From a virus: a DNA stretch of 64,000 bases. The stretch lies in IMG/VR virus record IMGVR_UViG_3300014325_000011, positions 1-64,000 of that record. One strand, 5' to 3'. Position 1 is the stretch's first letter. Each line of letters starts with the position of its first letter. The position numbers and the translations under genes were made by a program. Below the pieces are notes generated by a model. That model saw only the letters and a list, made by a program, of their open reading frames with translations, was not told the origin of the DNA and did not search any database. Shown in pieces: positions 22,837 through 29,768 of the stretch.

Positions 22837-23095
22837 CAGCTTCGGTCTGCCGGTCGATCTCGTCTTGCTCGGACCAGCGGTGGTTCCACAACTCGAAGGC
22901 CACGTAGGAGCGGGTACCGCCACCCGTGTGGCTGTCCCAGCCGCAGGAACAGGTCACATCGAACCTGCGGACGCGACGGAGGTGGCCGAGTCTGACCCGT
23001 TCGCGGACGCCGGCTGTTTCGTAGACAGCCCACCAAGAGGCCCGATGAGCCTTCATGATCTCCGGGCGGATCAGGGCCGCCGGGTTGGCGTTCAC
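22733..23095 (-). CDS. Hypothetical zinc-knuckle protein
   Basis: 120 residues from GTG, 3 nt after the upstream stop. V-T-C-S-C-G-W-D-S-H-T near 48-58 and E-L-W-N-H-R-W-S form a likely small metal site. The Pro/Gly-rich C-terminus overlaps the end of the opposite-strand XF1762 gene by about 100 nt. Part of a three-gene leftward island. Confidence 0.55.
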   Translation of the reverse strand: MNANPAALIRPEIMKAHRASWWAVYETAGVRERVRLGHLRRVRRFDVTCSCGWDSHTGGGTRSYVAFELWNHRWSEQDEIDRQTEAVTPPPTGSEESPQYPGPHGDGTVDPNPGAQAVRR

Positions 23096-23098
23096 GAG

Positions 23099-23539
23099 TC
23101 ACGCCACCCGAGTGATCTGACGGTTGACGACCTCGTCGTAGCGGGCAACATCCGCCGCCTGGCGCGCCCGGAACCACATTTCGGCCTCCGCGCTGTTGGA
23201 CAGATCCGCGTCGACCATCTCGCCGAGAAGCGCGGTCCACTCCCACGGCGAGATGTTCTCCAGTACGGCGCTCTGGACGCTGTTGATCCGACGGCCGCCG
23301 ACGTACTTGTCCCAGTGGCGCAGTACGGGGACGGCGGTCCAGAGAACTACGGTCACCTCGTCCGAGTAGGAGCCGGGGTACAGGGTGGCGGTGTCGATCC
23401 GGTCGACGATGTCGTCGCGGAGGCGGTGGTTGCCGAGAGCGGTCCAGCCGTCGCGGTTCCAGCGGGTGCGAGGACCGATCCGGTGGGCCTTGCGAAGGGC
23501 GCGGGTCAGTTCGGTGCCCTTGGTCGCCTCGGTAGCCAT
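23099..23539 (-). CDS. Hypothetical protein
   Basis: 146 residues; GGGGAG lies 6 nt before the ATG. A basic N-terminus, a middle with L-Y-P-G-S-Y-S-D-E-V-T-V-V-L-W and a helical C-terminus. No family recognised. Middle gene of the leftward island. Confidence 0.6.
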   Translation of the reverse strand: MATEATKGTELTRALRKAHRIGPRTRWNRDGWTALGNHRLRDDIVDRIDTATLYPGSYSDEVTVVLWTAVPVLRHWDKYVGGRRINSVQSAVLENISPWEWTALLGEMVDADLSNSAEAEMWFRARQAADVARYDEVVNRQITRVA

Positions 23540-23587
23540 CGAGATCTCCCCTTGCTGGTCGGTGTGGCCCCAGCTTACATGAAAGCC

Positions 23588-23866
23588 CTAGCCATGCCTA
23601 GAGCTATCTTCGGGTGGGATCGCCTCCGCGCGGAGTTTCCGTGCCCGCGCGAGAAGGGCGTCGAGTCTGGCTTCGTTCACCTCAAGAAGGGTTGCGGCGG
23701 TGGCCCTCCCACCTCTCCCGAGGAGTGCAACAAGCTCCGCGGTTGCGCGCGCTCGGTCATCTGCTGCACGTCCGCGGATGGCCTCTGCGGACTCGACTCG
23801 GGCCTTGGCGTCTTGGGCGCGGCGGAGGGCATCGGCGGCTTCAGGGGTTAGGTCTGCGGGATCCAC
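23588..23866 (-). CDS. Coiled-coil protein
   Basis: 92 residues from GTG. Almost continuous helix with heptad-like Ala/Leu spacing (A-D-A-L-R-R-A-Q-D-A-K-A-R-V-E-S-A). No cysteines or membrane segment. Both ends abut CTAG-containing repeats (23585-23600 and 23893-23913), which may regulate it. Confidence 0.5.
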   Translation of the reverse strand: MDPADLTPEAADALRRAQDAKARVESAEAIRGRAADDRARATAELVALLGRGGRATAATLLEVNEARLDALLARARKLRAEAIPPEDSSRHG

Positions 23867-23880
23867 TCAGCCAGTATCCC

Positions 23881-23919
23881 CTACCCATGGGGCTAGACAT
23901 AAGCTCTAGACATGGGTAG
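23881..23919. promoter_or_regulatory. Operator-like repeat cluster between divergent genes
   Basis: CTACCCATG (23881-23889) and CATGGGTAG (23911-23919) are perfect inverted arms. Between them CTAGACAT occurs twice (23893-23900, 23906-23913) in direct orientation. A related sequence, AGCTCTAGGCATGGC, lies on the minus strand at the other end of the neighbouring gene (23591-23605). CTAG is a scarce tetranucleotide in most genomes, so this clustering points to a bound regulator. Confidence 0.5.
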
Positions 23920-23957
23920 AGTTTTAGGTGTCAGAGAGCGACACCAAGGGGGCGGCG

Positions 23958-24401
23958 ATGACCACCACAACCGACTACGACCCGTTCGCGATCTTCGGCG
24001 ACGACGTCGAAATCAGCGACCGGATGTGGGAGCAGTTCCTGGCCGCGGCCACCACCCCCGCCCCCGTCGAGCCCACCCCAGTCATCCGCTGCCAGGGCTG
24101 CGGTCGGCCGTTGAAGTCGAAGATCAGCATCGCCCGGGGCTACGGAAGCGAGTGCTGGCGCAAGGCGCACCGTCGTGACCGCATCGCCGCACTCTCCGTC
24201 GGCTACACCGACCGGCAGGTCGAAGACGCCATCGAAACGATCGAGCTGGGCGGCGCGGTCCGCCTCCGGGGCCGCATCTTCCTGATCGTCGGCCACAACG
24301 GCGACGTCTACCGGGCGACGACGACCGGCCAGTGCCACTGCCGGGCGGGACTCGCCAGCAAGACCTGTTTTCACACCCTGACCGCAAAGCTCGCGGCCTG
24401 A
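23958..24401 (+). CDS. DUF6011-like and SWIM zinc-finger protein
   Basis: 147 residues from the ATG at 23958 (AAGGGGG upstream; a GTG 30 nt earlier is a weaker start). C-Q-G-C-G-R-P-L-K ... G-Y-G-S-E-C-W near 43-67 is a DUF6011-type zinc site. The end, G-Q-C-H-C-R-A-G-L-A-S-K-T-C-F-H, is C-x-C-x(n)-C-x-H, a SWIM finger. SWIM fingers bind DNA or protein. Followed by a 12-bp hairpin. Confidence 0.75.
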   Translation: MTTTTDYDPFAIFGDDVEISDRMWEQFLAAATTPAPVEPTPVIRCQGCGRPLKSKISIARGYGSECWRKAHRRDRIAALSVGYTDRQVEDAIETIELGGAVRLRGRIFLIVGHNGDVYRATTTGQCHCRAGLASKTCFHTLTAKLAA

Positions 24402-24409
24402 TCCCCTCG

Positions 24410-24438
24410 CCGCTCCCGCCCAGACCGGGCGGGAGCGG
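24410..24438. terminator. Perfect 12-bp hairpin after the SWIM gene
   Basis: CCGCTCCCGCCC (24410-24421) and GGGCGGGAGCGG (24427-24438) with a 5-nt loop. Starts 9 nt after the stop at 24401 and ends 24 nt before the ATG at 24462. It could terminate or stabilise the upstream message; the next gene has no obvious promoter of its own. Confidence 0.6.
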
Positions 24439-24461
24439 CCCCAGCCGAAAGGACCGACACC

Positions 24462-24779
24462 ATGCGTGACCTGATCGCCGAGACCGTTCTGACCGACGGG
24501 CCGATCCGCTGGCACCACGAGCACCGGCACAGCCTCGACGACGTCGCCGACTACGTCGTCGTCGCAACCCGCCGGACCGGCGAGGCGATCTACCGCCGCG
24601 ACCTGGCCATCGTCGAGGACGCCGGCCAGGCGGTGGAGATCGCGCACGCCGAGCGCCCCCGGGTGGACATCTCCGACGGTTACGCGGTCGTCGAGTCGGT
24701 TTTCACCTGCGGCTGCCGCTCCGATGCCCTGCTGTACCAACAGTCGCGCCGAACCGAAGAAAACACCCATGAGCAGTGA
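24462..24779 (+). CDS. Hypothetical protein
   Basis: 105 residues; GAAAGGACCGACACC precedes the ATG, and almost the same leader precedes the gene at 25009. Mixed alpha/beta with V-F-T-C-G-C-R near the end. No family recognised. Its end overlaps the next gene by 11 nt. Confidence 0.6.
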   Translation: MRDLIAETVLTDGPIRWHHEHRHSLDDVADYVVVATRRTGEAIYRRDLAIVEDAGQAVEIAHAERPRVDISDGYAVVESVFTCGCRSDALLYQQSRRTEENTHEQ

Positions 24780-24951
24780 ACTCCCCGACCGGCCCACCGC
24801 GGAGCCCCGCCACCTGGTCACCGTGGGCGTTGACGTGACGGCCTGCGGCCTCACCCGCCCGTGGGATCGAGGGCTGGACTACACATCCGCTCTGCGCCTT
24901 GTGACCTGCGCCCGCTGCCGGGCAACGAGTCGGACCGCCGCGAACGCGTAG
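24769..24951 (+). CDS. Small zinc-ribbon protein
   Basis: 60 residues. H-L-V-T-V-G-V-D-V-T-A-C-G-L-T and L-V-T-C-A-R-C-R-A-T give a C ... C-x2-C arrangement like the short zinc-ribbon microproteins of actinophages and plasmids. Overlaps the previous gene by 11 nt. Function unknown. Confidence 0.6.
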   Translation: MSSELPDRPTAEPRHLVTVGVDVTACGLTRPWDRGLDYTSALRLVTCARCRATSRTAANA

Positions 24952-25008
24952 CCATACCCACCCCGACCCCCTGACCCGGGTCGACGCCATTCGAAAGGAC
25001 CAGACGCC

Positions 25009-25191
25009 ATGGACATCCGCATCGAGGCCGCGGACGAGGGTGAGCTGCGTCGGCGGCTTGACGTCGTACTGGGACTGCACACTCCCGTCGGGCATCCGAA
25101 GGACCAGATGTGCCGTGTCTGCATGAACCACCAGGGCGTCAACGCCGCCTGGCCCTGCCGGACGGTGCGCGCTGTGCGAGGTGAGACATGA
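25009..25191 (+). CDS. Small hypothetical protein
   Basis: 60 residues; GAAAGGACCAGACGCC upstream of the ATG mirrors the leader at 24462. C-R-V-C-M-N-H near 36-42 plus a later Cys suggest a metal knuckle. Ends in an ATGA overlap with the next gene. Confidence 0.55.
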   Translation: MDIRIEAADEGELRRRLDVVLGLHTPVGHPKDQMCRVCMNHQGVNAAWPCRTVRAVRGET

Positions 25192-25406
25192 AGGGCGACA
25201 GCGGCCGGTTCGCTGTTGGCGATGCCGTAACCGTGACCGGCCACTTCATGTGGGCCGGGAAAGACACCCACGGCATCTCGGGGCGAATCGTCGCCATACA
25301 CGAGAACATGCCAGGCGAGCCTCCCTTGTACGAGGTGCAGCCCGGGGCTGACGCAGTCGGTATCCCGTTCTTCGGCGGCGAGTTGGCGACGGCGGACGTC
25401 ACGTAA
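25188..25406 (+). CDS. Small beta-rich protein
   Basis: 72 residues, ATGA overlap. G-D-A-V-T-V-T-G-H-F and I-S-G-R-I-V-A-I-H resemble a KOW/SH3-like barrel. Last gene of this rightward group before a leftward gene. Function unknown. Confidence 0.55.
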   Translation: MKGDSGRFAVGDAVTVTGHFMWAGKDTHGISGRIVAIHENMPGEPPLYEVQPGADAVGIPFFGGELATADVT

Positions 25407-25429
25407 GCCAGTCCAGCCGTGGCCAAGAC

Positions 25430-25768
25430 CTAGCCTTCGACCTGCTTCGAGCCCTCGTCGTCTTCGGCGGGGGCATCGTCGCCTCCGAGTTCGGACAGTG
25501 GCCGCGGGTCGGCGAGGTAGCTGCGTACCGCGTCGATGACCAGCAGATGGGGTGCGCGTCCCTCAGTCAGGGCTCGCAGCAGCAGCATGGGGACCATCCC
25601 CTTGGGCGCGTCGCCGCGGAACGCGATCCCGAACTCGCTGGCGGCCGAGTTCGACCAGCCGTCCTCGCCGTCGCGGGCTTGGCCGCGTTTCCAGATCGCC
25701 TGCGGCGCGCTGATGTGGTAGCGGCCCTTCGCCAACCTGTCTCCCGGTAGTGGGCTATGCGTGGGCAT
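25430..25768 (-). CDS. Hypothetical protein
   Basis: 112 residues; ATG lies inside a direct repeat of TATGCCCACGC, without a clear ribosome site, so the start is uncertain. The region W-K-R-G-Q-A-R-D-G-E-D-G-W and helices around A-P-K-G-M-V-P-M-L-L-L-R-A-L are followed by an acidic tail. No family recognised. A lone leftward gene. Confidence 0.5.
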   Translation of the reverse strand: MPTHSPLPGDRLAKGRYHISAPQAIWKRGQARDGEDGWSNSAASEFGIAFRGDAPKGMVPMLLLRALTEGRAPHLLVIDAVRSYLADPRPLSELGGDDAPAEDDEGSKQVEG

Positions 25769-25999
25769 AGCGTGGGCATGACGATCACAGCAGTCTAGCT
25801 GCGGAAACAGAAAAAGCGTGGGGCTACGGCGATTTGGGGTTCCCCTGCCGAGAATTCCCGGCTATTGTCGGAGGCGACAACCACATAGGACCAAGCCAGC
25901 CCGCCCGCTCCACCGGGTGGGCCCCAGGCGCGAGGACTCCACTCCCCGAGCCCGGGACCGCTTGGTCCGCCCACCTGAACCCGCAGGTAGGAGAACCCG
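25769..25999. other. Intergenic region between divergent genes
   Basis: 231 bp with no ORF I can support. It contains TTGTCG-GAGG-CGACAA (25865-25880), a perfect 6-bp inverted repeat that could be an operator. It must hold the promoter for the WhiB gene; no clear -35/-10 pair was found. Confidence 0.35.
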
Positions 26000-26407
26000 T
26001 TGGCCAGCGTGCCATGCGGCGTGCTCGAACGCGCGCCGACTCGTGATGTTGCGTCCAAGATGGGCGTCAGCAGTCCTCCCCGTGACCTCCGCTTCGACAT
26101 GCGGCAGGTCCGCCAGCTCCTCGGACTCCCCGAACCCGGCGCCGCCAACTGGCGTGAGCATGCCGCCTGCATCGGACTCGATGTCGACGACTTCTACGCC
26201 ACGGTCGGCGCAAGCGTCGAACCCGCCCGCCGTATCTGCAACGGCTGCCCGGTCCGCCGCGCCTGCCTCGACGAGGCCATCAACAGGGGTGAGCCCCACG
26301 GACTGTGGGGTGGCATGACCCCTGGACAGCGCCACAGAGAAGCGAAGCGCCGCGGGATCGCGGTCCCCGTTGAGTCGGACAGCGACGTCGACGAGGTGGC
26401 CGCATGA
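26000..26407 (+). CDS. WhiB-family iron-sulfur transcription factor
   Basis: 135 residues from TTG (AGGAG 6 nt upstream); an ATG at 26060 has no ribosome site. Four conserved cysteines, C57 and C80-x2-C83-x5-C89, ligate a [4Fe-4S] cluster. W-R-E-H-A-A-C, D-D-F-Y, C-N-G-C-P-V-R-R-A-C-L, the G-L-W-G-G turn and a basic A-K-R-R-G tail are diagnostic. WhiB proteins act with the principal sigma factor; phage-borne ones can repress host WhiB genes and alter septation. It heads the predicted transfer operon. Confidence 0.92.
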   Translation: MASVPCGVLERAPTRDVASKMGVSSPPRDLRFDMRQVRQLLGLPEPGAANWREHAACIGLDVDDFYATVGASVEPARRICNGCPVRRACLDEAINRGEPHGLWGGMTPGQRHREAKRRGIAVPVESDSDVDEVAA

Positions 26408-26655
26408 GCCGCTACCGCAACGCCGAGGTACCGAGCTACGGCTCTGCGTCCGACCCTCACCGCGACCGGCAAATCCACGAGCTGCACGCCGAGGTCCAAC
26501 GGCTTCGCGACGAGAACCGGGCGCTGTTCGACAACGCCCGCGCGGCCCGCCTGGAAATCCGCCGCATCGAGAAGGCCGGCACGGTGACGATGGACGACGT
26601 CTACGGCATCGAACTTGCGCTCGACGGGCACGCGGCTGGGGACGGTGCCCGATGA
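26404..26655 (+). CDS. Coiled-coil protein
   Basis: 83 residues, ATGA overlap with the WhiB gene. Long charged helix D-R-Q-I-H-E-L-H-A-E-V-Q-R-L-R-D-E-N-R suggests a coiled coil or dimerising helix. No family recognised. Confidence 0.55.
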   Translation: MSRYRNAEVPSYGSASDPHRDRQIHELHAEVQRLRDENRALFDNARAARLEIRRIEKAGTVTMDDVYGIELALDGHAAGDGAR

Positions 26656-26972
26656 GCCGCCAGCCTGACCAAGACCGCACTCCGATCTCGTCGACCCTTG
26701 CCGAGATCGCCGACCACCGGGCCGCAGCCGCGAACTACCGGATACAGGCCGAACAGGCGGACATCGAAGCGGGCGTCGCCTACAGCCAGCTGGTCGACCA
26801 GTTCATGCCGGCCGACGACTGGGTCGAGGACGGTCCGATGGACCCCTACCGGCGGGCCAACGCCGCACTTGCTCCCGCCTACGCCGAGATCAGACGGCTC
26901 GAAGCTGTCGCCGCCGGCCTGGAAGCGAAGGCACGGCGGCTGGAAGACCAGATCGCCGGAGGTGCTGGGTGA
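26652..26972 (+). CDS. Coiled-coil protein
   Basis: 106 residues, ATGA overlap. Two helices flank a loop with M-P-A-D-D-W-V-E-D-G-P; the second (A-E-I-R-R-L-E-A-V-A-A-G-L-E-A-K) is heptad-like. Probably an interacting partner of the neighbouring coiled-coil proteins (inference). Confidence 0.55.
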   Translation: MSRQPDQDRTPISSTLAEIADHRAAAANYRIQAEQADIEAGVAYSQLVDQFMPADDWVEDGPMDPYRRANAALAPAYAEIRRLEAVAAGLEAKARRLEDQIAGGAG

Positions 26973-27157
26973 ACGTCACCGATCCCCGGCAGCTGGTCTC
27001 CATTGCATACCGCGAGGCCCGCGAAGCGGAATTGAAGATCTTCGACTTGCAGCGCACCAAGAGTTGGACCACCGAAGCCGAGATCCGCGGCCACCTCGCC
27101 CAGGCGATCGAAGCGCTGACCGAGGTTCGAGCCCAGTTCGGAAGCGACGACACATGA
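26969..27157 (+). CDS. Small helical protein
   Basis: 62 residues from GTG (GTGA overlap). Helical throughout (Q-L-V-S-I-A-Y-R-E-A-R-E-A-E-L-K). No family recognised; both ends overlap neighbours by 4 nt. Confidence 0.5.
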   Translation: MNVTDPRQLVSIAYREAREAELKIFDLQRTKSWTTEAEIRGHLAQAIEALTEVRAQFGSDDT

Positions 27158-27240
27158 ACCACGACGATCTTGCCTGCTCGGAGTGTGGCCGGATTTTGGG
27201 TGACCACGACTCGATCTGCTCCAAGGGTGGCGCCTCATGA
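27154..27240 (+). CDS. 28-residue zinc-knuckle microprotein
   Basis: Begins with an ATGA overlap and ends overlapping the next ATG. The sequence holds L-A-C-S-E-C-G-R-I-L-G-D-H and S-I-C-S, matching the zinc-knuckle half of Streptomyces plasmid proteins. Tiny, but both junctions and the Cys spacing support it. Confidence 0.5.
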   Translation: MNHDDLACSECGRILGDHDSICSKGGAS

Positions 27241-27563
27241 ACCGCGACTTGGCCAACGAACCGCCTCGCGACCGGTTTACCGACGCCCAGTGGGCCCGGA
27301 TCCGGATCGGCCGATGCCCCGAGCGGGGCTACATCACCCCCGACCTGCCGTACTTCTGCAACCTGCCCGCAGTCCCCGGCGAAGTGCTGTGCGACAGCCA
27401 CATGATCGCATACCTGGCCGCGGAGACAGAACCATCGCCGGCCTGGAACGACCAGGAGGCCCGTCCGCCGGCCCCGGTCTCGCCGGCCACCGTTGCCGTT
27501 CTCCTCTTCGCCGTGGCCGCGAGCCTGGCGATCATTCTTCATCTGCTTGGAGTCCTCAGATGA
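27237..27563 (+). CDS. Tail-anchored membrane protein
   Basis: 108 residues. The N-terminal half has C-P-E-R-G-Y ... F-C-N-L-P-A ... L-C-D-S-H, a possible metal site. The last 25 residues form one membrane helix (V-A-V-L-L-F-A-V-A-A-S-L-A-I-I-L-H-L-L-G). This would place the cysteine domain in the cytoplasm if tail-anchored. Confidence 0.6.
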   Translation: MNRDLANEPPRDRFTDAQWARIRIGRCPERGYITPDLPYFCNLPAVPGEVLCDSHMIAYLAAETEPSPAWNDQEARPPAPVSPATVAVLLFAVAASLAIILHLLGVLR

Positions 27564-27949
27564 CCTCGAGTCCCTACTTTGGCCGCGAGCGGCAACCAGT
27601 CGAAGACCAGCCACTCGGGTACGTCGACCAGTACGACGACGACTACGAGGACAAGGCCCCGACAGTTCCGCAGCGCACGACCTCGACGGTGAAGGACCGT
27701 CTGGCCGTCTGGTTTTACGGTTCCACCATTGAGGGGTGGACGCCGCGGATTGTCCTCACCGCCGCCGGCCTGTTCGCCCTGACCGGCTGGCATCTGCGCA
27801 ACGGCGCCGCCGCCGGGCTCTCCCTGATCGCCGTCCTCTACTGCGTCCAGATTGGGCGGTCCTCACGGGTCGGCCGGTTCTGGTTCGCCCGTCCGATTGT
27901 CGGGGCCCTGTGCGCTCTCCTGCTCACCACGCTGGTGCTCGTCCGATGA
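27560..27949 (+). CDS. Membrane protein, hypothetical
   Basis: 129 residues, ATGA overlap. An acidic Tyr/Asp-rich N-terminus (Y-V-D-Q-Y-D-D-D-Y-E-D) then two or three membrane spans from about residue 55. Resembles the small multi-span Spd-type membrane proteins next to transfer genes on Streptomyces plasmids in position only; no sequence family named. Confidence 0.6.
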   Translation: MTSSPYFGRERQPVEDQPLGYVDQYDDDYEDKAPTVPQRTTSTVKDRLAVWFYGSTIEGWTPRIVLTAAGLFALTGWHLRNGAAAGLSLIAVLYCVQIGRSSRVGRFWFARPIVGALCALLLTTLVLVR

Positions 27950-28230
27950 AGCCGCCGTCGGACGTCCCCAACACAGCCTCCCGCAGGCTGCCCCCGTCCG
28001 TTCTCGCCTTCACCGCCGCGCTAACCGTCATCGGCCTGGCGACTGTCTTCCACCGTCTTCACGGCGGCATGTTCGTCTCCCTGCTGCTCATCGCAGCAGG
28101 CTGGTCGACCGTCCGCCTTGTCGCGCTCGGATTCCGCCGCGAGAAGGCCACTGGCTGGTGGAAGCGCCAGGCAGCACTCTCGGTCGGTCTCTTCGTCGCC
28201 GCGTTCGTGACTGCGGGGGTGATCGGCTAA
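27946..28230 (+). CDS. Small membrane protein
   Basis: 94 residues, ATGA overlap. Three hydrophobic segments (L-A-F-T-A-A-L-T-V-I-G-L-A; F-V-S-L-L-L-I-A-A-G-W; L-F-V-A-A-F-V-T-A-G-V) around a basic loop. Function unknown; in the membrane-protein run before the DUF2637 gene. Confidence 0.6.
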   Translation: MKPPSDVPNTASRRLPPSVLAFTAALTVIGLATVFHRLHGGMFVSLLLIAAGWSTVRLVALGFRREKATGWWKRQAALSVGLFVAAFVTAGVIG

Positions 28231-28703
28231 TGGTCGACACCGACACCGCAGTCATGACCCCACGCGGCGGTTCGGGCGTAGCCGCCCCACGTGCCGGCAG
28301 CTCGGTCTCCAAGACTGAGCCGGTCGTGCTGTCCGGGTTCGCGAACTTCGTCGCGGCGAACGCCCAGCCGATGCGCTGGCGCGACCTCGGCTGGGTTCAC
28401 AGGGCCAAGCCCGGAGAGCGTCCCCCGAAGCTCAGCGCCGAGGATCGGAAAAAGCAGGCCAGCGAAAACGGCGGCCTGTCCGACCGGGGCACATGGAATG
28501 TCCACCTCGCGGTCTTCACCGGGCTCTGCGTGGTCGGCACGGTGGCGCTCCTCATCGCCTGGACCATCAGCGTCGTCGGCTGGATCTGCCACCTGTGCTC
28601 GTCCCACACGCTGCGCCTCGCCGCCGGGCTTGTGATCGGCCTACTCGGCTGCTGGGCGGCAGCCCACTTCGGCCATGTCCACGTCCACGTGTGGCGTAGC
28701 TGA
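28230..28703 (+). CDS. Membrane protein, hypothetical
   Basis: 157 residues; ATG overlaps the upstream TAA. About 85 soluble N-terminal residues with K-L-S-A-E-D-R-K-K-Q-A, then two membrane spans (L-C-V-V-G-T-V-A-L-L-I-A-W; L-V-I-G-L-L-G-C-W-A-A) and a His-rich end (H-F-G-H-V-H-V-H-V). The C-terminal His cluster might bind metal. Function unknown. Confidence 0.6.
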   Translation: MVDTDTAVMTPRGGSGVAAPRAGSSVSKTEPVVLSGFANFVAANAQPMRWRDLGWVHRAKPGERPPKLSAEDRKKQASENGGLSDRGTWNVHLAVFTGLCVVGTVALLIAWTISVVGWICHLCSSHTLRLAAGLVIGLLGCWAAAHFGHVHVHVWRS

Positions 28704-28740
28704 CCACCTCCTACGCCCTATGAGAGAAGGTCCCAATCCG

Positions 28741-28968
28741 ATGGCCAAGGTGGCTGTTGGCCTGCTCGTCACGCTGTCCGTCGGCATACCCCTCGGATTT
28801 GTCTGGCGGCGGCGTGTGCTCTGGCCCGTTGCGCTGCTGCTTGTCGTCTGCGGCATGACTCTGTGTGTCACGACCGGCTTCTACCGAGCGGGAGCGCGCT
28901 GGCAGGACGACCTGAACCAGTGGATCAGCCAGGCCCGCAAGCCGGCGATCGCGGGCAGCACACGATGA
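28741..28968 (+). CDS. Small membrane protein
   Basis: 75 residues from the ATG at 28741 (GAAGG about 10 nt upstream; an in-frame ATG at 28720 is an alternative). Two membrane spans around F-V-W-R-R-R-V-L-W. Ends overlapping the DUF2637 gene by 4 nt. Confidence 0.55.
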   Translation: MAKVAVGLLVTLSVGIPLGFVWRRRVLWPVALLLVVCGMTLCVTTGFYRAGARWQDDLNQWISQARKPAIAGSTR

Positions 28969-29768
28969 GCGCCAAGGGCAAAGGGCGGCGGTGGCCAACG
29001 GTCAACGAGGCCGGCATCTTCGGCGTCGGCCTCGCCGCCGCCGCCTTATCCTTCGACACGTTGAAGGGCCTTGCCGGGCTGCTTGCCTACCCGTGGGCCC
29101 TGACCTACCTGTACCCACTGGCCTACGACCTGTACGGGCTGATCGTCGCCCGGGTGTGGCTTGCCGCAGGCGCCCAGTCGAAGAAGCTCCGCAACTGGGC
29201 GATGTGGAACACGATGCTGTCGATCGCTCTGTCGGTCGCCGCGAATGCCCTGTACCACGCACTCATCAACGGCCTGTGGACGAAGGTCGAGCCGGGTCTG
29301 GACGGCCAGCCGGCGCTGCACGTCGCGATTCCGGTGGTGATCGCCGCGTCGGCTATCCCACCAATCGCCCTCGGCCTGGTCATCCACCTGTACACGGTGA
29401 TGACCCGGGAACAGGTCGAGTCGGCCCAGACGGTCCTGCCAACCCCGTCTCCTACGGCAGACGGACCGATGACGGCACCATCCTTGGCGGACGCCGCCGC
29501 CGCCCGGACCAGCATGGCCGACACCGAGATCCTTGACGCAGAGGTGGTCGACGAGCTTTCCGCCACGTCGGGGTCGTCGCAGACCCGGGCGGCAATCGAA
29601 TCCCCGGAAGCGTCCAAGAAGTCCGCGGTCGTCGCCGAACTGATCCGCCTCCGCGACGAGGAAGGCGTGAGCTGGTCGAGGCGTGGACTCGTCCCCGACC
29701 TTGCCCGCCAGTTCGACGTGTCCCGTTCGCTTGTCGAGCAGGCGAAGACCGTGGCGGCGAAGGGATGA
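28965..29768 (+). CDS. DUF2637-type membrane protein (plasmid spread-like)
   Basis: 267 residues, ATGA overlap. Four membrane segments in the first 140 residues, with F-D-T-L-K-G-L-A-G-L-L-A and W-A-L-T-Y-L-Y-P-L-A-Y-D-L-Y-G as the DUF2637 signature. The C-terminal 120 residues are soluble, Ala/Ser/Thr-rich, and end in a helix-turn-helix-like tail (G-L-V-P-D-L-A-R-Q-F-D-V-S-R-S-L-V-E-Q). DUF2637 proteins are frequent near tra/spd genes of actinomycete plasmids and integrative elements. Role in mycelial spread of the element is inference. Confidence 0.75.
   Translation: MSAKGKGRRWPTVNEAGIFGVGLAAAALSFDTLKGLAGLLAYPWALTYLYPLAYDLYGLIVARVWLAAGAQSKKLRNWAMWNTMLSIALSVAANALYHALINGLWTKVEPGLDGQPALHVAIPVVIAASAIPPIALGLVIHLYTVMTREQVESAQTVLPTPSPTADGPMTAPSLADAAAARTSMADTEILDAEVVDELSATSGSSQTRAAIESPEASKKSAVVAELIRLRDEEGVSWSRRGLVPDLARQFDVSRSLVEQAKTVAAKG

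Noticed and set aside
25769-25999. tRNA or small RNA gene in the divergent intergenic region
   Set aside because: No cloverleaf or T-loop consensus could be drawn; only one short inverted repeat is present.
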